Of a stretch of 64,000 nucleotides of DNA, positions 1 to 10,984 are shown one piece after another. Origin of the DNA: Ophiocordyceps camponoti-saundersi (nom. inval.) (lineage: Eukaryota > Ascomycota > Sordariomycetes > Hypocreales > Ophiocordycipitaceae); assembly GCA_003339415.1 (NCBI GenBank), contig PDHQ01000043.1:140286-204285 (forward strand), given 5' to 3'. Made by a program: the position numbers and the translations under genes. The first letter of the stretch is position 1. Each line of letters starts with the position of its first letter. The notes under the pieces are model-generated. The model was given only the letters and a program-made list of their open reading frames with translations, searched no databases and was not told the origin of the DNA.

Positions 1-385
1 CCTTATTCTCATTCTCTTACCCTTTTAACCCTATTGATCTGAACCCTGTTTCCTCGAGTACTATCAAACAAAATTTAAAAAAGAAATTTGCCTTTGTCTC
101 TAACCTCATCATCACAAGCACGCACACAAAAACTGCACATCGAGAGGCGAAAGAAAGAAAAAACAGAGGAGGAGGCCAGAGAACAAAGAGACGCTCCTGC
201 CCGCAGCCCCTTGTCGCAGGCCGCAGCACTTGTTCTTGACACACTGCGTTCGTGCGACTCAGACTCTTTATCCACTGGGAACAGGCGTCATCATATATCT
301 TGCTTTCGCCGTCACATACTCGCTAATATTCACGCTATCGAAATTACCGTAAATAGGGCAGTGATTTTGCCAAGCAGCAGCAGCA
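1..385. other. Intergenic / MPE1 promoter and leader
   Basis: No convincing gene. The short overlapping ORFs here have no recognisable motifs. The stretch directly precedes the MPE1 start and probably contains its promoter and 5' leader. Confidence 0.5.
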
Positions 386-2266
386 ATGGCGTCATCGGTA
401 TTTTTCAAATTCAAGTCTCAAAGGGAGCCGACACGAGTCGAATTCGACGGTACAGGCATATCTGTCTTCGAACTTAAACGCGAGATAATCACCAGAAGCG
501 GTCTTGGGGATGGAACTGACTTCGACCTATTCATTTACACCGATGATAATGCTGACGGTAAGTCGTCATGACCTTTCTCGACGTGTTGCAAAGCTGATGA
601 TGAATTTAGAGTACGATGACGACACAACTATTGTCCCTCGTTCTACGACCGTCATTGCTCGGCGGCAACCCGCCATGAAGCCCGGAGCAGGCCGCGCTGC
701 ACGATACGTGTCGGGCAAGATGCCCGTCTCGGCCAAGAACGCGGGCCGCAGAGAACATGCCGTCAAGGCCGCGGCGGCCAAGTCCAACGCCAACGCCGTA
801 AACCAAATGAACAGCGCATCCACCGAGGAAGAAAAGATGGCGGCCATGTTTGCCGCTCAGAGCGAGCAGTGGTCAGCTCAGCAGGAGGAGTTGTCTCAGT
901 GAGTGAACCGCGTCCCCTTCCCAGATCGTCTGGCTAACCAAACTGCCGCAGCCAAGCCCCGGTCTACAAGGCCGGGTCCAAGCGACCAGCCAACGTACCT
1001 GACCATGATCCGCCCAACGGTTACATCTGCTACCGCTGCGGCAACAAAGGTCATTGGATACAGCTTTGTCCCACAAATGACGATCCGGACTTTGACAATC
1101 GGCCTCGCGTGAAGCGGACGACGGGCATTCCTCGCTCGTTTCTGCAAAAGGTTGACAAGTCACTCATCCTGGCTCAGTCCGATGGTGACGACACCAAAAG
1201 GCCGTCCGGTATCATGGTCAACGCCGAGGGAGATTTTGTCATTGCGGAGCCTGACAAGGCCTCGTGGGAACAGTTCCAGGCCAAGACGAAGTCATCGACG
1301 GTTAACAAGGAGGCATTGGTTGAGAACAAGGAGGTTCAAGAGCGCGGCCTCGAGTGCTCGATCGACAAGAAGATGTTGATAGATCCAATGATGACCCCGT
1401 GCTGCCAGAAGACGTTTTGTAATGACTGCATAACGAATGCTCTCATCGAAAGCGATTTTGTCTGCCCTGCCTGCCAGACGGAAGGCGTTCTGATCGATGA
1501 CCTAACACCCAACGACGAGACGTCCAAGAAGATCCAGGAGTATTTGCGGGAGAAGGAGGCGGCGAAGTCGTCGCCGCCACCCGTGTCGGCGGAAGAGGTG
1601 GAACAGAAGGCGGAAGCGGATAGCAATCATGTCGCCACTAGCGAAAAGGTCAAGGACGACGCGAACAAGAAGGGCTCGCCTGTCAATTCGCCCCCCAGTG
1701 GCCTCAAGAGCCAGTCGGCGGACGCCAAGCAGGATCCGCCAGCGGCCGAGACCAACTCCCGAAAACGCCCGGCTGACGACTTTCTCGAGAACCCGAGAAT
1801 TCCCAAGGGCCCAAAAGCGATGCAAAATCAGCAACCGATGGTCCCGATGGCGCCCAACATGATGGGCGGCATGCCGAACATGGGCATGAACGACATGATG
1901 TTCAACGGCATGGGCATGATGCCCAACATGATGGGCATGCCGAACATGAACATGAATATGAACATGAACATGAACATGGGAATGCCGATGATGGGTATGC
2001 AGATGATGGGCATGCCTAGCTTTCCTGCCATGAACGGAGGAGGGGGCTACGGAGGCATGAACGGTGCTGGCTGGGGGATGAACGGCGTTGACATGGTGCA
2101 GGGAGGTCATATGGGGATCGGTCAGGGAATCACTAACGGATTTCAGCATACCGGCTTCAACCAGTCCAACGGCGACGACGACGCTTACTTCCGGAAACCC
2201 GTCAACCCGCATAGGCATCAGAATAAGCAGCGGAGGGTACGTCCCAGCGACTATCGCGAGTTGTGA
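386..2266 (+). CDS. MPE1: Mpe1/RBBP6-like subunit of the cleavage and polyadenylation factor
   Basis: Three exons, 386-557, 610-898 and 952-2266, give about 591 aa. Introns start GTAAGT and GTGAGT and end TAG and CAG, and the frame is kept across both. The N-terminal ~75 residues form a DWNN ubiquitin-like domain (begins MASSVFFKFKSQ). A CCHC zinc knuckle (CYRCGNKGHWIQLC) lies near residue 180. A RING/U-box-like cysteine module runs from about residue 289 to 326 (CSIDKKM to CPACQ). A methionine/asparagine/glycine-rich stretch (NMGM-type repeats) spans about residues 450-535. DWNN, zinc knuckle and RING in this order define the Mpe1/RBBP6 family, which acts in nuclear pre-mRNA 3'-end cleavage and polyadenylation. 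The Met-rich tail is low-complexity. Convergent with GET3. Confidence 0.93.
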
Positions 2267-2702
2267 CGGCACATGGGACTCTTTGCAACCGATATAGGAT
2301 CCAGCTGCATATTACGACACAGCAGCCGACTACCTCCTTCTTCGTCGGAAGACTTTTACATGTTTCTCGGCAACATGGTGTGCACTGGGATGGGATGAAG
2401 TGCTTGGGACAACGGTTGAGGTCGGCTTCTGTGATGAGGCCATTATCTTCATGGGCACGGCGCAAGGGCGGTTAAGGGGGGCAAATGCGCTGCTTGGAAG
2501 CGGTCGGTTTGGTTTGAAGGAGAATCATGGTAGCAGGCTCTCAATTAACGATTGAAGGCACGTTATTGTACAACAATCCAAAGGGCCACGATGGGTATCT
2601 TGACTCCCGACAATTCTTAATTTCCTGTGAGTGTGTGTGTGTGTGTGTATCCATTGATAATGATAATGACCTGCCCCTCTTCACCAGATGAAAGAGACAT
2701 CG
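2267..2702. other. Convergent intergenic spacer MPE1/GET3
   Basis: This spacer holds the 3' regions of two convergent genes. It contains a short TG microsatellite at about 2631-2648. Nothing else was recognised. Confidence 0.6.
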
Positions 2703-3814
2703 TCACTCGGGCGGAACATAGGGGTGAATCAAGAGCTCGCTAAACTTTTCCAACTTTTCCTTGCCGCGAACCTCGTCGACGAGGAGGGGCATCTTGACGA
2801 CGTTGAAGTCCTCGGCGTAGAGCTCCTCGTACTGATCCAGATACTTGGTCTGCATCTTCCTGCGAGCGTTGCACTGTTCGCATTCGCTGGCCTTTTTGGG
2901 GAAGAGAAGCTGATTGACGACGATGCAGTGAGAGTCGATTCCGTAGCCGGCGAGCTCCTGAATCATGCGCTCCGTCTCGTAGAGCGAGAGAAACTCGGCG
3001 ATGCAGACGCAGACGAAGGTGGTGAGGTTGGCGTCCTTGAACTGGGTGTTTACGTCGGAGATTGTCTCTCGCAGCGACTCGAGCTTTCCCATCATTTCGT
3101 CCAGACTCTGGCCGTTGGGGAGGGAGCCGCTGGAGCCGAGGAAGCCGTTTAATAGGGGACCGTATTGGGATGAGAGTTGGGAGACTTTGGCCAGGGCTTT
3201 TTCGAGGACGGAGGGGAACTGGAGGAAGCGGAGGGTGTGGCCTGTAGGGGCGGTGTCGAAGATGATGGTTTCGTAGGAGAGGGACTTTACTTGTTTGAGG
3301 ACTTCGGCGAAGGACATGGCTTCGTCTATGCCGGGGATCTGTGAGGGAGGGGGGGAGGAGAAGGATTGGGGGTTTAGGAAATATGCAGAGAAATAGAAGG
3401 GGGGGAAGGGGGGAGATTGCTCACGGCAAAGGCCAAGTCTTGCATCATGCCGCCGAGACCAGCGCTCATATCGTCGCCGGCAGCCGGGTTATCAGACTGG
3501 CCAGCGAGCAAGTCCTGCATGCTCCCATTAGGGTCGATCTCCATGGCGCTGAGGTTATCAAAGCCATTAACGAGTCTGGCGTCCTTGCCGAACTTTTGCG
3601 AGAAGGCGTCGGACAGGTTATGGGCTGGATCGGTGCTGATGAGGAGTACGGATCGGCGGACGCGGGCGAGTTGGATGGCGAGCGAGCATGACGTCGTCGT
3701 CTTGCCGACGCCGCCTTTGCCGCCGACGAAGATCCAGCGTAGCGAGCGTTGGTCCAGTAGCGATTGCAGGGTCGGCTCTAGGGCCTCGTCGGCGGACACG
3801 ATGGCCGTGGACAT
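2703..3814 (-). CDS. GET3: Get3/ArsA-type ATPase, tail-anchored protein targeting
   Basis: Two exons, 3814-3425 and 3338-2703, are separated by an 86-bp GTGAGC...CAG phase-0 intron. The product is 341 aa, the usual Get3 length. A deviant Walker A P-loop ([13 protein letters not shown]) lies near residue 30. [10 protein letters not shown] (switch I region), [15 protein letters not shown] (switch II) and a CxxC zinc motif (CEQCNARR) that bridges the homodimer are all present. Get3 is the cytosolic ATPase that delivers tail-anchored proteins to the ER membrane. The ATG at 3814 is chosen because it gives the family-typical short N-terminus; the frame stays open upstream. Confidence 0.95.
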
Positions 3815-4471
3815 GGCGGTTTCGGTTGGGAGAGCTTTCCTGGCTTTGCTTGTCGGGGCGCTGGTTAGTGGTGGCCGGTGGGATAAGATGTGTGGGCGTT
3901 TTGGAGGGCGGTGAATTTTGAATATGAGGTAAGCTGAGGAATCACGTGCCATTGCTGCATGATGATGATGATGATGATGAATCGTGATAGCCTCACTCCT
4001 GGTTGCACATTGACACCCTATGGCGTGGGCGTGTCTGTATGTACCCATGAAAGTGTATTTCCTTTTTCGTCTGCGGGAGAGAATTTTCGTTCATCTTCGG
4101 TAGTTGATCCAACAATCGACAGTCGACTGTATACGATTTACTCTGACGTCTGGTCGTCTGGAAACTAGGTAGCATGTATGAGCTTGGCTATCTTGATGGG
4201 TGTATGTATAAGACGATACCATATAAGAGTCAAGTTTACTAAATATACTACGTAGGTCTTACAGAGGCAGTCTGAACAAAAGTGAATATGCTCAATTTCT
4301 GGCCAGAATCATAAATGAGCGTGAACTTATATACTGAAGCGAAAACACCAATCTGACGTCGTCTCTCCTCATCCTCGTCTCGTAGGTATGCATTCTATCC
4401 AAAAGAAAAAGCATGTTTGCAATCCTCGCAAGAAGAAAGAATCGCTACATCCTTTTTCTCTCCATTACCAT
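3815..4471. other. Intergenic spacer
   Basis: An ATG-triplet microsatellite sits at about 3957-3979. Otherwise the stretch is AT-leaning DNA without a recognisable gene. It probably includes the GET3 promoter and the 3' region of the small secreted protein gene. Confidence 0.5.
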
Positions 4472-4820
4472 CTAGTACACCTTCTTTCCCCATTTGTCCG
4501 GAATGCAGTAGGGGCTTCCGTTCTCCTTGTAGAACTCGCAGTGAGACTTGGGCGGGCAGTAGCCGCCGATCTGATGATGAGGGAAATCCAAGTCAGTTTC
4601 GATACAACCAGAGTTTATGATTATGATGGCCCAAGAAGAAGGAGGAGGGCAGAGAGAGAAGAAGAAAACTCACCTCCCACTTTCCGCTCGTGTTGCAGAC
4701 CTTCCAGCCTGGCTTGCCCGTCTCCGAGGTGCAGGCGTAGGTGGCGGGCTCGCACTCCTTGTCGTAGCCGGCGGCGACGACGGAAGCCAGGGCGGCCATG
4801 GTGAGGGCGAGGAACTTCAT
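4472..4820 (-). CDS. Small secreted cysteine-rich protein (candidate effector)
   Basis: Two exons, 4820-4674 and 4570-4472, are joined by a 103-bp GTGAGT...CAG phase-0 intron and encode 81 aa. Residues 1-17 form a clear signal peptide (MKFLALTMAALASVVAA). The mature ~64 aa have six cysteines at residues 23, 30, 42, 54, 60 and 71, enough for three disulfides, and a Trp/Gly/Lys-rich surface. No named family was recognised. Small size, secretion signal and even cysteine count fit fungal effector-like or antimicrobial-type proteins, but the role is inference. A TATATAAA element lies about 145 bp upstream of the ATG, and CAG/CAA-rich sequence fills the leader. Confidence 0.8.
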
Positions 4821-4962
4821 TTTGAAAAGAAGGGTGTTTTTTTGGTTTGGGTTTGGAAGTGGAAGTGTTTGAAGAAGTGTCTGATGATGTAGACTGCTGT
4901 TGTGGTTGCTGCTGTAGTTGCTGCTGAAGAGTTTCTAGTCTCTTGACGGGATGAGCTCGGGG

Positions 4963-4970
4963 TTTATATA
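4963..4970 (-). promoter_or_regulatory. TATA-like element for the small secreted protein gene
   Basis: TATATAAA reads on the minus strand about 143-150 bp before the ATG at 4820. It is a plausible TATA box with a leader of about 100 bp. Assigned by sequence and position only. Confidence 0.5.
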
Positions 4971-7900
4971 GACTTCCACTGAGGAATGATATGAAGCTTG
5001 GCTCTCGTAAAAGGGTCAGCTGTTCTCATCTTCAGGGCATCGAAGCTCCGAAGTCCAACGGGCAACTTCCTCCTCACATCAGGACAGGGGCGTCCAGGAA
5101 GGCACCGCCTTCACGGCACTGCACCGCACATGAACAGATCCCTACCTGGTATCCATGCCGTAAATCTGGACGGCTTCACGGGACGCCTCTTTTCCCCGAG
5201 TTTGCCTTACCAAGTGTTGTTTCTGGCCTGATGCATGCACAGCGGTGTATTTTATTTTTATCCGGGGAGGGGCGTCAGGCAATCGCCCTCGCCCCCCCTC
5301 CTGGAAACGCCCCCTTTCGTAGCACAGCATCTTGAGGCTGACAATAGCCGGCATTGAAGATTGAGCGAGGCTGTGTGTATGTATGTATGTAGGCTGTTGG
5401 GTCGAGCAACTCGTCGGAGAGGTAGGGGATGGGGGACCGGGGGGGAGCAAGCCGGTGATACAGCGTGGGGAACACGTCAGCTCGTCACAGACACCGAGGC
5501 CAAAATAGAGAGAGAGAGAGAGAGAGAGAGCCATAGAGAGAGCCTCGGAGCTGAAAGCCAAAAGAGAAAAAAAAGGCCCATTGACTTGTGGATTACCTGT
5601 ATTCTCAAGTGCTTACACGAGGCTTCGACAATATAACCAGGGGATCGCACCACTAGAAGATAGGGAAATAGTGGCGTGTCTATTCGGCCCATGTGCGTAA
5701 AACTTCGTTTAAACCCCCAAACAGGATGTATTTTTATGTATCGTATTACTCCCTACAGTCTGTTGGTCCGAAAGAAGGGGGGAAGGGGGCCAAGGCCAAC
5801 ACCGCCGCACTATATCCCGCCCGGTGGGAACACGAGCCCTCCTCTTACCTCTATCAAGATCGTGGCTCGGGTCGGTGACATGCTATCCGAGTGCCGGAGA
5901 CGAGGAGCACGTTTGACCAAGTTGGATTTGATGCCCTGTTCTGGAAGGCATTACATGAAATGTCTCTCTCCACCGTCACCGTTGTCAGCCGCTGGGAGAT
6001 GACACCGTTGCGAGACGGGAGGAGGAGGAAGCAGAAGAAGAGAGAGAAAGTCAGCGTGATGATCAACGGCTCGATGGTCTAGAACTTTAGGGCTGAGCCG
6101 GAGACAATGTCGTCTCTTTCGGGCTGCCGGCTTTGCTGTGCATATACATCAGTCGGGTCAGAGGTGCCTTGCTGTGGCGTCTGTTGACGTTGACCTCTTA
6201 CGTGACGCCGGCTTAGATGCAAGGCCGCCTGGATTATCGGGAAAGAATGTGACGTATTCGTGAATCTTGTCGTCTGGCGGACGCGCGTAAAGCTTTGGTG
6301 GGCGAGACGATGTAGAGATAGGATGCTGGCTGGCATAAGTAGTGGCGTCGAGAAACTCTGCAAACGCCGTAAACCGTCCCTCCGTGCAGATTTTATGTGA
6401 GACATGGACGGGGGAGCTCATCTTATATACATACACCATAACACGAGGGTATCGTCATGCTTGGTTACGTTGCAACTGCTGCAACCATCTCCCCATCTGT
6501 CTATCAATGGCCTTGTCGAAGAATGAGCCGGGCCTGAGCTGCAAAGAGCCGATTGTTCCGCCCTTGCGATGCAAGACTTATCGCATTGATAGTATGCCGT
6601 TGATCGTATGCCCTCTTATAGGTTCGAATCCCCTGAATAATGATGATGATGCCATGTATGATGGAAAGGGAACATCCAGCATCGTCCCGATAGGTGTGAC
6701 GTATCGTCTTGTATGTATATCCTGACCATGACTGCCGACCGGCCCATCGCCGTCCCCGAAACGGCTCGGGAACTCGGCTTACCATCCACCCGTTACTTGT
6801 GTTGCTATCAATTGGGGAGGCCGTTTTTTCCTGTTTCTAGCCGAGGCGGTGCTGCGTTGGACTATTGGTCAGGGTGTGCTGGCCTCCATCTCTTCACGTG
6901 GAATGGCCCCCAGATGAGCATGACAGGCGTCTGATGGGCATTTAGTTGGCACAATACAGGTTTTTTTTGCCAGCGCCCTTGAGGCTATTCCGCTGGCTGC
7001 CTTTGTCACGGATCCGGCCCATCAACTCGCTATCGTAGACTATTCACTGACAATCGCTGATGTGGTAGATGGTTGAAGGCCAGAGGATGAGGGAAGGATG
7101 TGGTGAGGAGTGAAGACGCGACGAACCGGAGTGTTGCTCCGTTGCGGCACGCCGGGACAAGTTGACTTGATGAGATGCTTGACTCTGTAGTGCCAGGTAA
7201 AGGACGATATGCTTGATCTTGTAGGAAACACAGTTATGCTTCCTTGACGAGTAAGCACCTCTCTCAACTCATAGCCTCATAATGACCCAGTTAACTGCCT
7301 TGAATCGGCTATAATGCCTAGATATAACATAGGAGAGCCGGAAAGGGGTCAACGTGCCAACGAAATGCGCTTGTCCACATACCCGGCAAGTTGTGCCTTT
7401 GCCAAGTAAAAGTCTACTCGCAGGTCCTAGGCTCGTGTCTCGCCAACGTAGATAGAGCCCGTGGCCTCCGGGTACACAGGTGAGGTTCAGCCTCGTCTGT
7501 CCCTCTTTGTGGCCAACTCTCTCTCTCTCTCTCTATCCTTCTCTGGGTCCAAGTTTCAATAGTTCACTGCGTCACTGGAACCCTAATGTTCCAGCTCGAG
7601 GATTCAAAATCTTGACTGGTTCCTAGAACGGACATATTAGTTCGTTCTGTGCATGGGATCGATCCTCTTCTGGTATCATGATGCATTCGGATCTTTAGCC
7701 TCTCAGCCCGTGACCAACGTTGAGCCGGTGATATAACCTTGATACGGCGGGCTTTCGACTGTTATTTTTCTCGTACCTCTTTCTCTTCGTCCCTCGTCTG
7801 CGGTAGTGAACTGCTTGTTACCGGTAAAAAAAGTCCAGGTCAAGCAACAGGCCTATTCTGTAGGAAAAGCATCAGACTTCCAACAAGGTAGGGAGGCACC

Positions 7901-8066
7901 TACAAAGGGGGAAACGATTATGCCAGTATCCGCTGCGACTAGGTATGTGTTCCGATGGTCGCGAGAGGCTCGAATGTATCAGCAACAGTCATGCCAATGC
8001 AAGGAGTAAGAAGAGGCCCTTTCTTCTCGCTTGGCATCCTGTGCCAAGGTCCAGGTTTTAGTAAGA

Positions 8067-8244
8067 TGGCACTCAATAACTGCTTCTTGCGAGGCGAGTC
8101 TTTCTGGCTTGTCCGTCGAGTAAGACGGCAATACTGTTAGGTAACTCTCATTGCTGAACTTGGCACTCAATAACTGCTTCTTCTTCACAACGGTGCAAGT
8201 TGGCTTATCCGTCGAATAAGGCGGTCATACCTCTAGGCAACTCT
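8067..8244. repeat. Imperfect tandem duplication, period about 94 bp
   Basis: Copy A (8067-8148) and copy B (8161-8244) share the block TGGCACTCAATAACTGCTTC. After a divergent ~17-bp middle they share a second conserved stretch from TGGCTT..CCGTCGA to AACTCT. Most differences in the second block are transitions, consistent with an old duplication that has decayed. No element family was recognised. Confidence 0.75.
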
Positions 8245-9075
8245 AAGAGTCGAGAAGAAGCAGAGAATCTCTGTCACCATCCTGTCAGTTAGAAGTCCTT
8301 AAGAGTCGGGGTTATAAACCGGGAACAGCTGGATGTAACCTTGTCAGGCAAAGTTGCGTTCATGAAGCTCCTATATAGTTCCTCAGACGTTCCCTCCCTT
8401 TTCCATCATTCGAACTCTCCTCAGAACGATCCCGCGGCTCCCGCCCGAAACCTAGGACCCGTCGGTACATGGATAGTCCCATCTTAGCCTGTATGGTCCG
8501 CTGCCTCTTGTGTGGACTTTACCAATAAATGTGAAGAGGTTTCAGGTGATGACCCGGTTAATGACGCAAGCTCTAGACCTTGACAAGCAGGCTCTTTGTC
8601 TATTCACAGCAAGAAAGCTGATGGGTATCCTTCATGTATGTACTTTAATGGATTCTTGAAGAGTTGACATGACACATTCTGATATGTCGTAACCAGTACG
8701 TTTCGAAGTTGTATGTATGTATGCTCTCTCAACATAGGTAGTCAGGCCTCCTGAATGGAAGAGGCATGGAAACCTACATTCCTACTGGGGAGAGGAGGGG
8801 GGGTGTGTAATAAAACGGAACCTTGTTCAGGCTTACCTTGATGAAGGCAGGATGGAGAGGGACATTTAACATAAGCTTTGTAGGAATGACCTGATAGACG
8901 GTAGTGTCATCCTTTCCGGCCAATACAACAGCTACTCGAGGTTTGCTTTGTATGTATTTAAACTGCAGGATCAGGCTCGGTATCAGGTCAGATACACATA
9001 CAGTAGGTTCTGAAGTGGTTGACAGAGGCAGAGATAGACACAGACAGAGTCAGACAGAGAAACAGAGAAAGCAAC

Positions 9076-10518
9076 ATGATTAAAGGCATGAGATCCAGGT
9101 CCTCACCCAAGTTTGTTTTGTGCCAATACATGAATTACGGCTGGCAGCCTTCCGTTCACCCGTCAAGTTTTTCACCCACCAAGTTGCAGACTTACACGAC
9201 AGAAAGCTGGTCTTCGCTGGATAGAGGAACATGGCTTCTCAGCATCTTACCACCGACTCTCAACGAGACTTTCACCAACGCATACGGGGGAACTTGGCAG
9301 GAACTGGCCTCGGAGCTCAATTCGGGACTGGATTCCATCACGGACAAGAGCACCATGTATCAGATACTTATGTGGTATTCTCAGAAGGCCGAGGTGGATA
9401 AGAAGGTGTGCTGGCAGACGCACTACACTCTGGCTCTGGAACGGTACGAAAACGCTCTCGGGGCTCTGAACAGCCTCTTCGTCGACCCTCAGACGATAGA
9501 GGACAACGACACGTATGCCAAGAGACCGATGGATCTGCCGCCGTTGTATCTCGACCATTCTGCCTTGCATTGCCTGCATCCGGACTCGGCCATCTACGAC
9601 CAAATGGCGGATCTCGTTCAAGGCGTCACTGTCAGATGGCCGAACAAGGAAATCAGCATCGACGATTTTCGAGAGAGAGCCGACAAGGCGGCCCATCCCT
9701 TTGGCAGAGCTCTGTTCCACGCAGCTCGAGAGACGTATGATTGCCCCTACTTTGACGGATGCTCGACCAAGAACCTATACGGGGGCATTCCCTTCCTAGC
9801 ACCTTCATTCAACGTCTTTATCGGGACGATGCAGACGATGCTCAAGGAGAGATACCAAGTCTGCATCGCTTTCGATGAAGTCATCGGCATACCGTCCAAT
9901 GCCTACGCCTTTGCCACCTCTTCCTTTAGCAACGGGGGACACCGGCTCGTGGCAGCCGGCTGTCGCAGCAAGCCTTGTTACAACGAGTTCAACGAGGCCG
10001 TCAGGTTTGGAAACGACTTTTGCCACCCGCATCATCTGGACGAGGGGCTTTCGTACTTTGTCCACGCGGATGCCTTTAGCAAGCGTACCGAGTGCGGAAG
10101 AAGCATGTTGATCTTGTTCGCCGAGCATTTCAACCCCGTTTGCCACTGTCTCAGGACTTCTTCCAGCGCCGTCTACTGCGCTCGCCTGCCGTGTTACTAC
10201 GAGCTCATGACCGGGTCTGACTATCATATCGACAAGCTGAAGAGCGATTGTCGGACTGGCAACCTGAGCCAGAATCGGTCCCTCGCCTTTCCTTATTCGT
10301 TGTCCCCCTTGAAGCCGAAGTGCGGCATGCCCATGATTGAATTTCCCTACGAGGACAGACGTCTCGTCTGTGAGTGTGCCAAGGTCAGAGAAGACGAGGA
10401 GGAGATGCTCTTCCAAAGCTACTATAACATGAGCAGCAAGCTGGTTAAGAGGAGTGATATAAAGGGGGTGGAGAGCTTTAGGGTAGGTCGGAAGCTGGAG
10501 GTGGTGGTGGGGCGATAG
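9076..10518 (+). CDS. Unrecognised 480-aa cysteine-rich protein
   Basis: One intact ORF with GC-rich, host-like codon use starts at ATG 9076. The frame is open upstream only to 9007 and has no other in-frame ATG there. No family was recognised. There is no signal peptide or membrane segment. Cysteine and histidine are frequent in the C-terminal half, with clusters such as HCLHPD, DCPYFDGC, GCRSKPC and CHCLRT, suggesting disulfides or metal binding. An unseen 5' exon with a signal peptide cannot be excluded. The stop codon (10516-10518) lies inside the 5-bp target-site duplication of the Copia element that follows, so the element separates the gene from its native 3' flank. Product function is unknown; that it is a real gene is fairly likely from the long intact frame in decayed surroundings. 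Confidence 0.65.
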   Translation: MIKGMRSRSSPKFVLCQYMNYGWQPSVHPSSFSPTKLQTYTTESWSSLDRGTWLLSILPPTLNETFTNAYGGTWQELASELNSGLDSITDKSTMYQILMWYSQKAEVDKKVCWQTHYTLALERYENALGALNSLFVDPQTIEDNDTYAKRPMDLPPLYLDHSALHCLHPDSAIYDQMADLVQGVTVRWPNKEISIDDFRERADKAAHPFGRALFHAARETYDCPYFDGCSTKNLYGGIPFLAPSFNVFIGTMQTMLKERYQVCIAFDEVIGIPSNAYAFATSSFSNGGHRLVAAGCRSKPCYNEFNEAVRFGNDFCHPHHLDEGLSYFVHADAFSKRTECGRSMLILFAEHFNPVCHCLRTSSSAVYCARLPCYYELMTGSDYHIDKLKSDCRTGNLSQNRSLAFPYSLSPLKPKCGMPMIEFPYEDRRLVCECAKVREDEEEMLFQSYYNMSSKLVKRSDIKGVESFRVGRKLEVVVGR

Positions 10519-10519
10519 C
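10515..10519. repeat. Left target-site duplication of the Copia element
   Basis: ATAGC directly precedes the 5' LTR and is repeated at 17822-17826. It contains the TAG stop of the upstream gene. Confidence 0.9.
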
Positions 10520-10930
10520 TGTCAGAAAGGAAGGTCCCACTAGGCTCCACGAGACCATGAGTAATACGAGGGCTCCGCACAATAGTGGCGGAGCAACGTA
10601 TCTTATCGGCCTTAAGGCATAGGATCCCTACGGAAGAGCCCTATTACTAAGCAATATTCTATTAACTTCCTAGGTAACGGGCTTACGATATTTCTTAGCA
10701 GATAGCTAGCTTAGAAACTAGCCTCTCTATTATATAAAGCCTTTCTCTCGAAGGCCCGTTATTTTTATATATATAAAGAAGGCCTCCGAGCTAAAAGGTC
10801 GAGGGTAGAGCTATTAGTTTATATATATATACCTATCTATATTTTATTATATATATAACTTAATTACTTTACTTACTTTTTATTCTACGTAACTTTCCGA
10901 TTCCGATAGAATCCCTCTAAGATTCTAATA
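10520..10930 (+). repeat. 5' LTR of Copia element
   Basis: It matches 17411-17821 over its full 411 bp, and differences are almost all transitions. Its outer ~100 bp keep CA/TG dinucleotides, whereas its inner part is mutated. Confidence 0.93.
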
Positions 10931-10984
10931 ATTAAAAGCCGTAGCCTTAAGCTAGAGCTTACCTTATAAGAAGAATTAGTTTCC

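Larger units (their letters stand above)
4821..9075. other. 4.25-kb gene-poor accessory stretch
   Basis: No ORF here has convincing coding character. Overlapping ORFs of 60-140 codons lack motifs and plausible splice partners. Visible structures are a GA microsatellite (about 5509-5530), CT/GA and GTAT repeats, and a ~94-bp-period tandem duplication at 8067-8244. Some of it may be old decayed coding or transposon sequence. It flanks an unrecognised gene and a retrotransposon, so it reads as an accessory island. Confidence 0.45.

Noticed and set aside
5142..5561. 139-codon minus-strand ORF with a leucine/serine-rich start
   Set aside because: Its hydrophobic start is a translated GA/CT microsatellite; the rest has no motif or splice partner.
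6618..6633. GGTTCGAATCCC, like a tRNA B box
   Set aside because: The arms on each side do not pair as a T-stem, and no A box or acceptor stem fits upstream.
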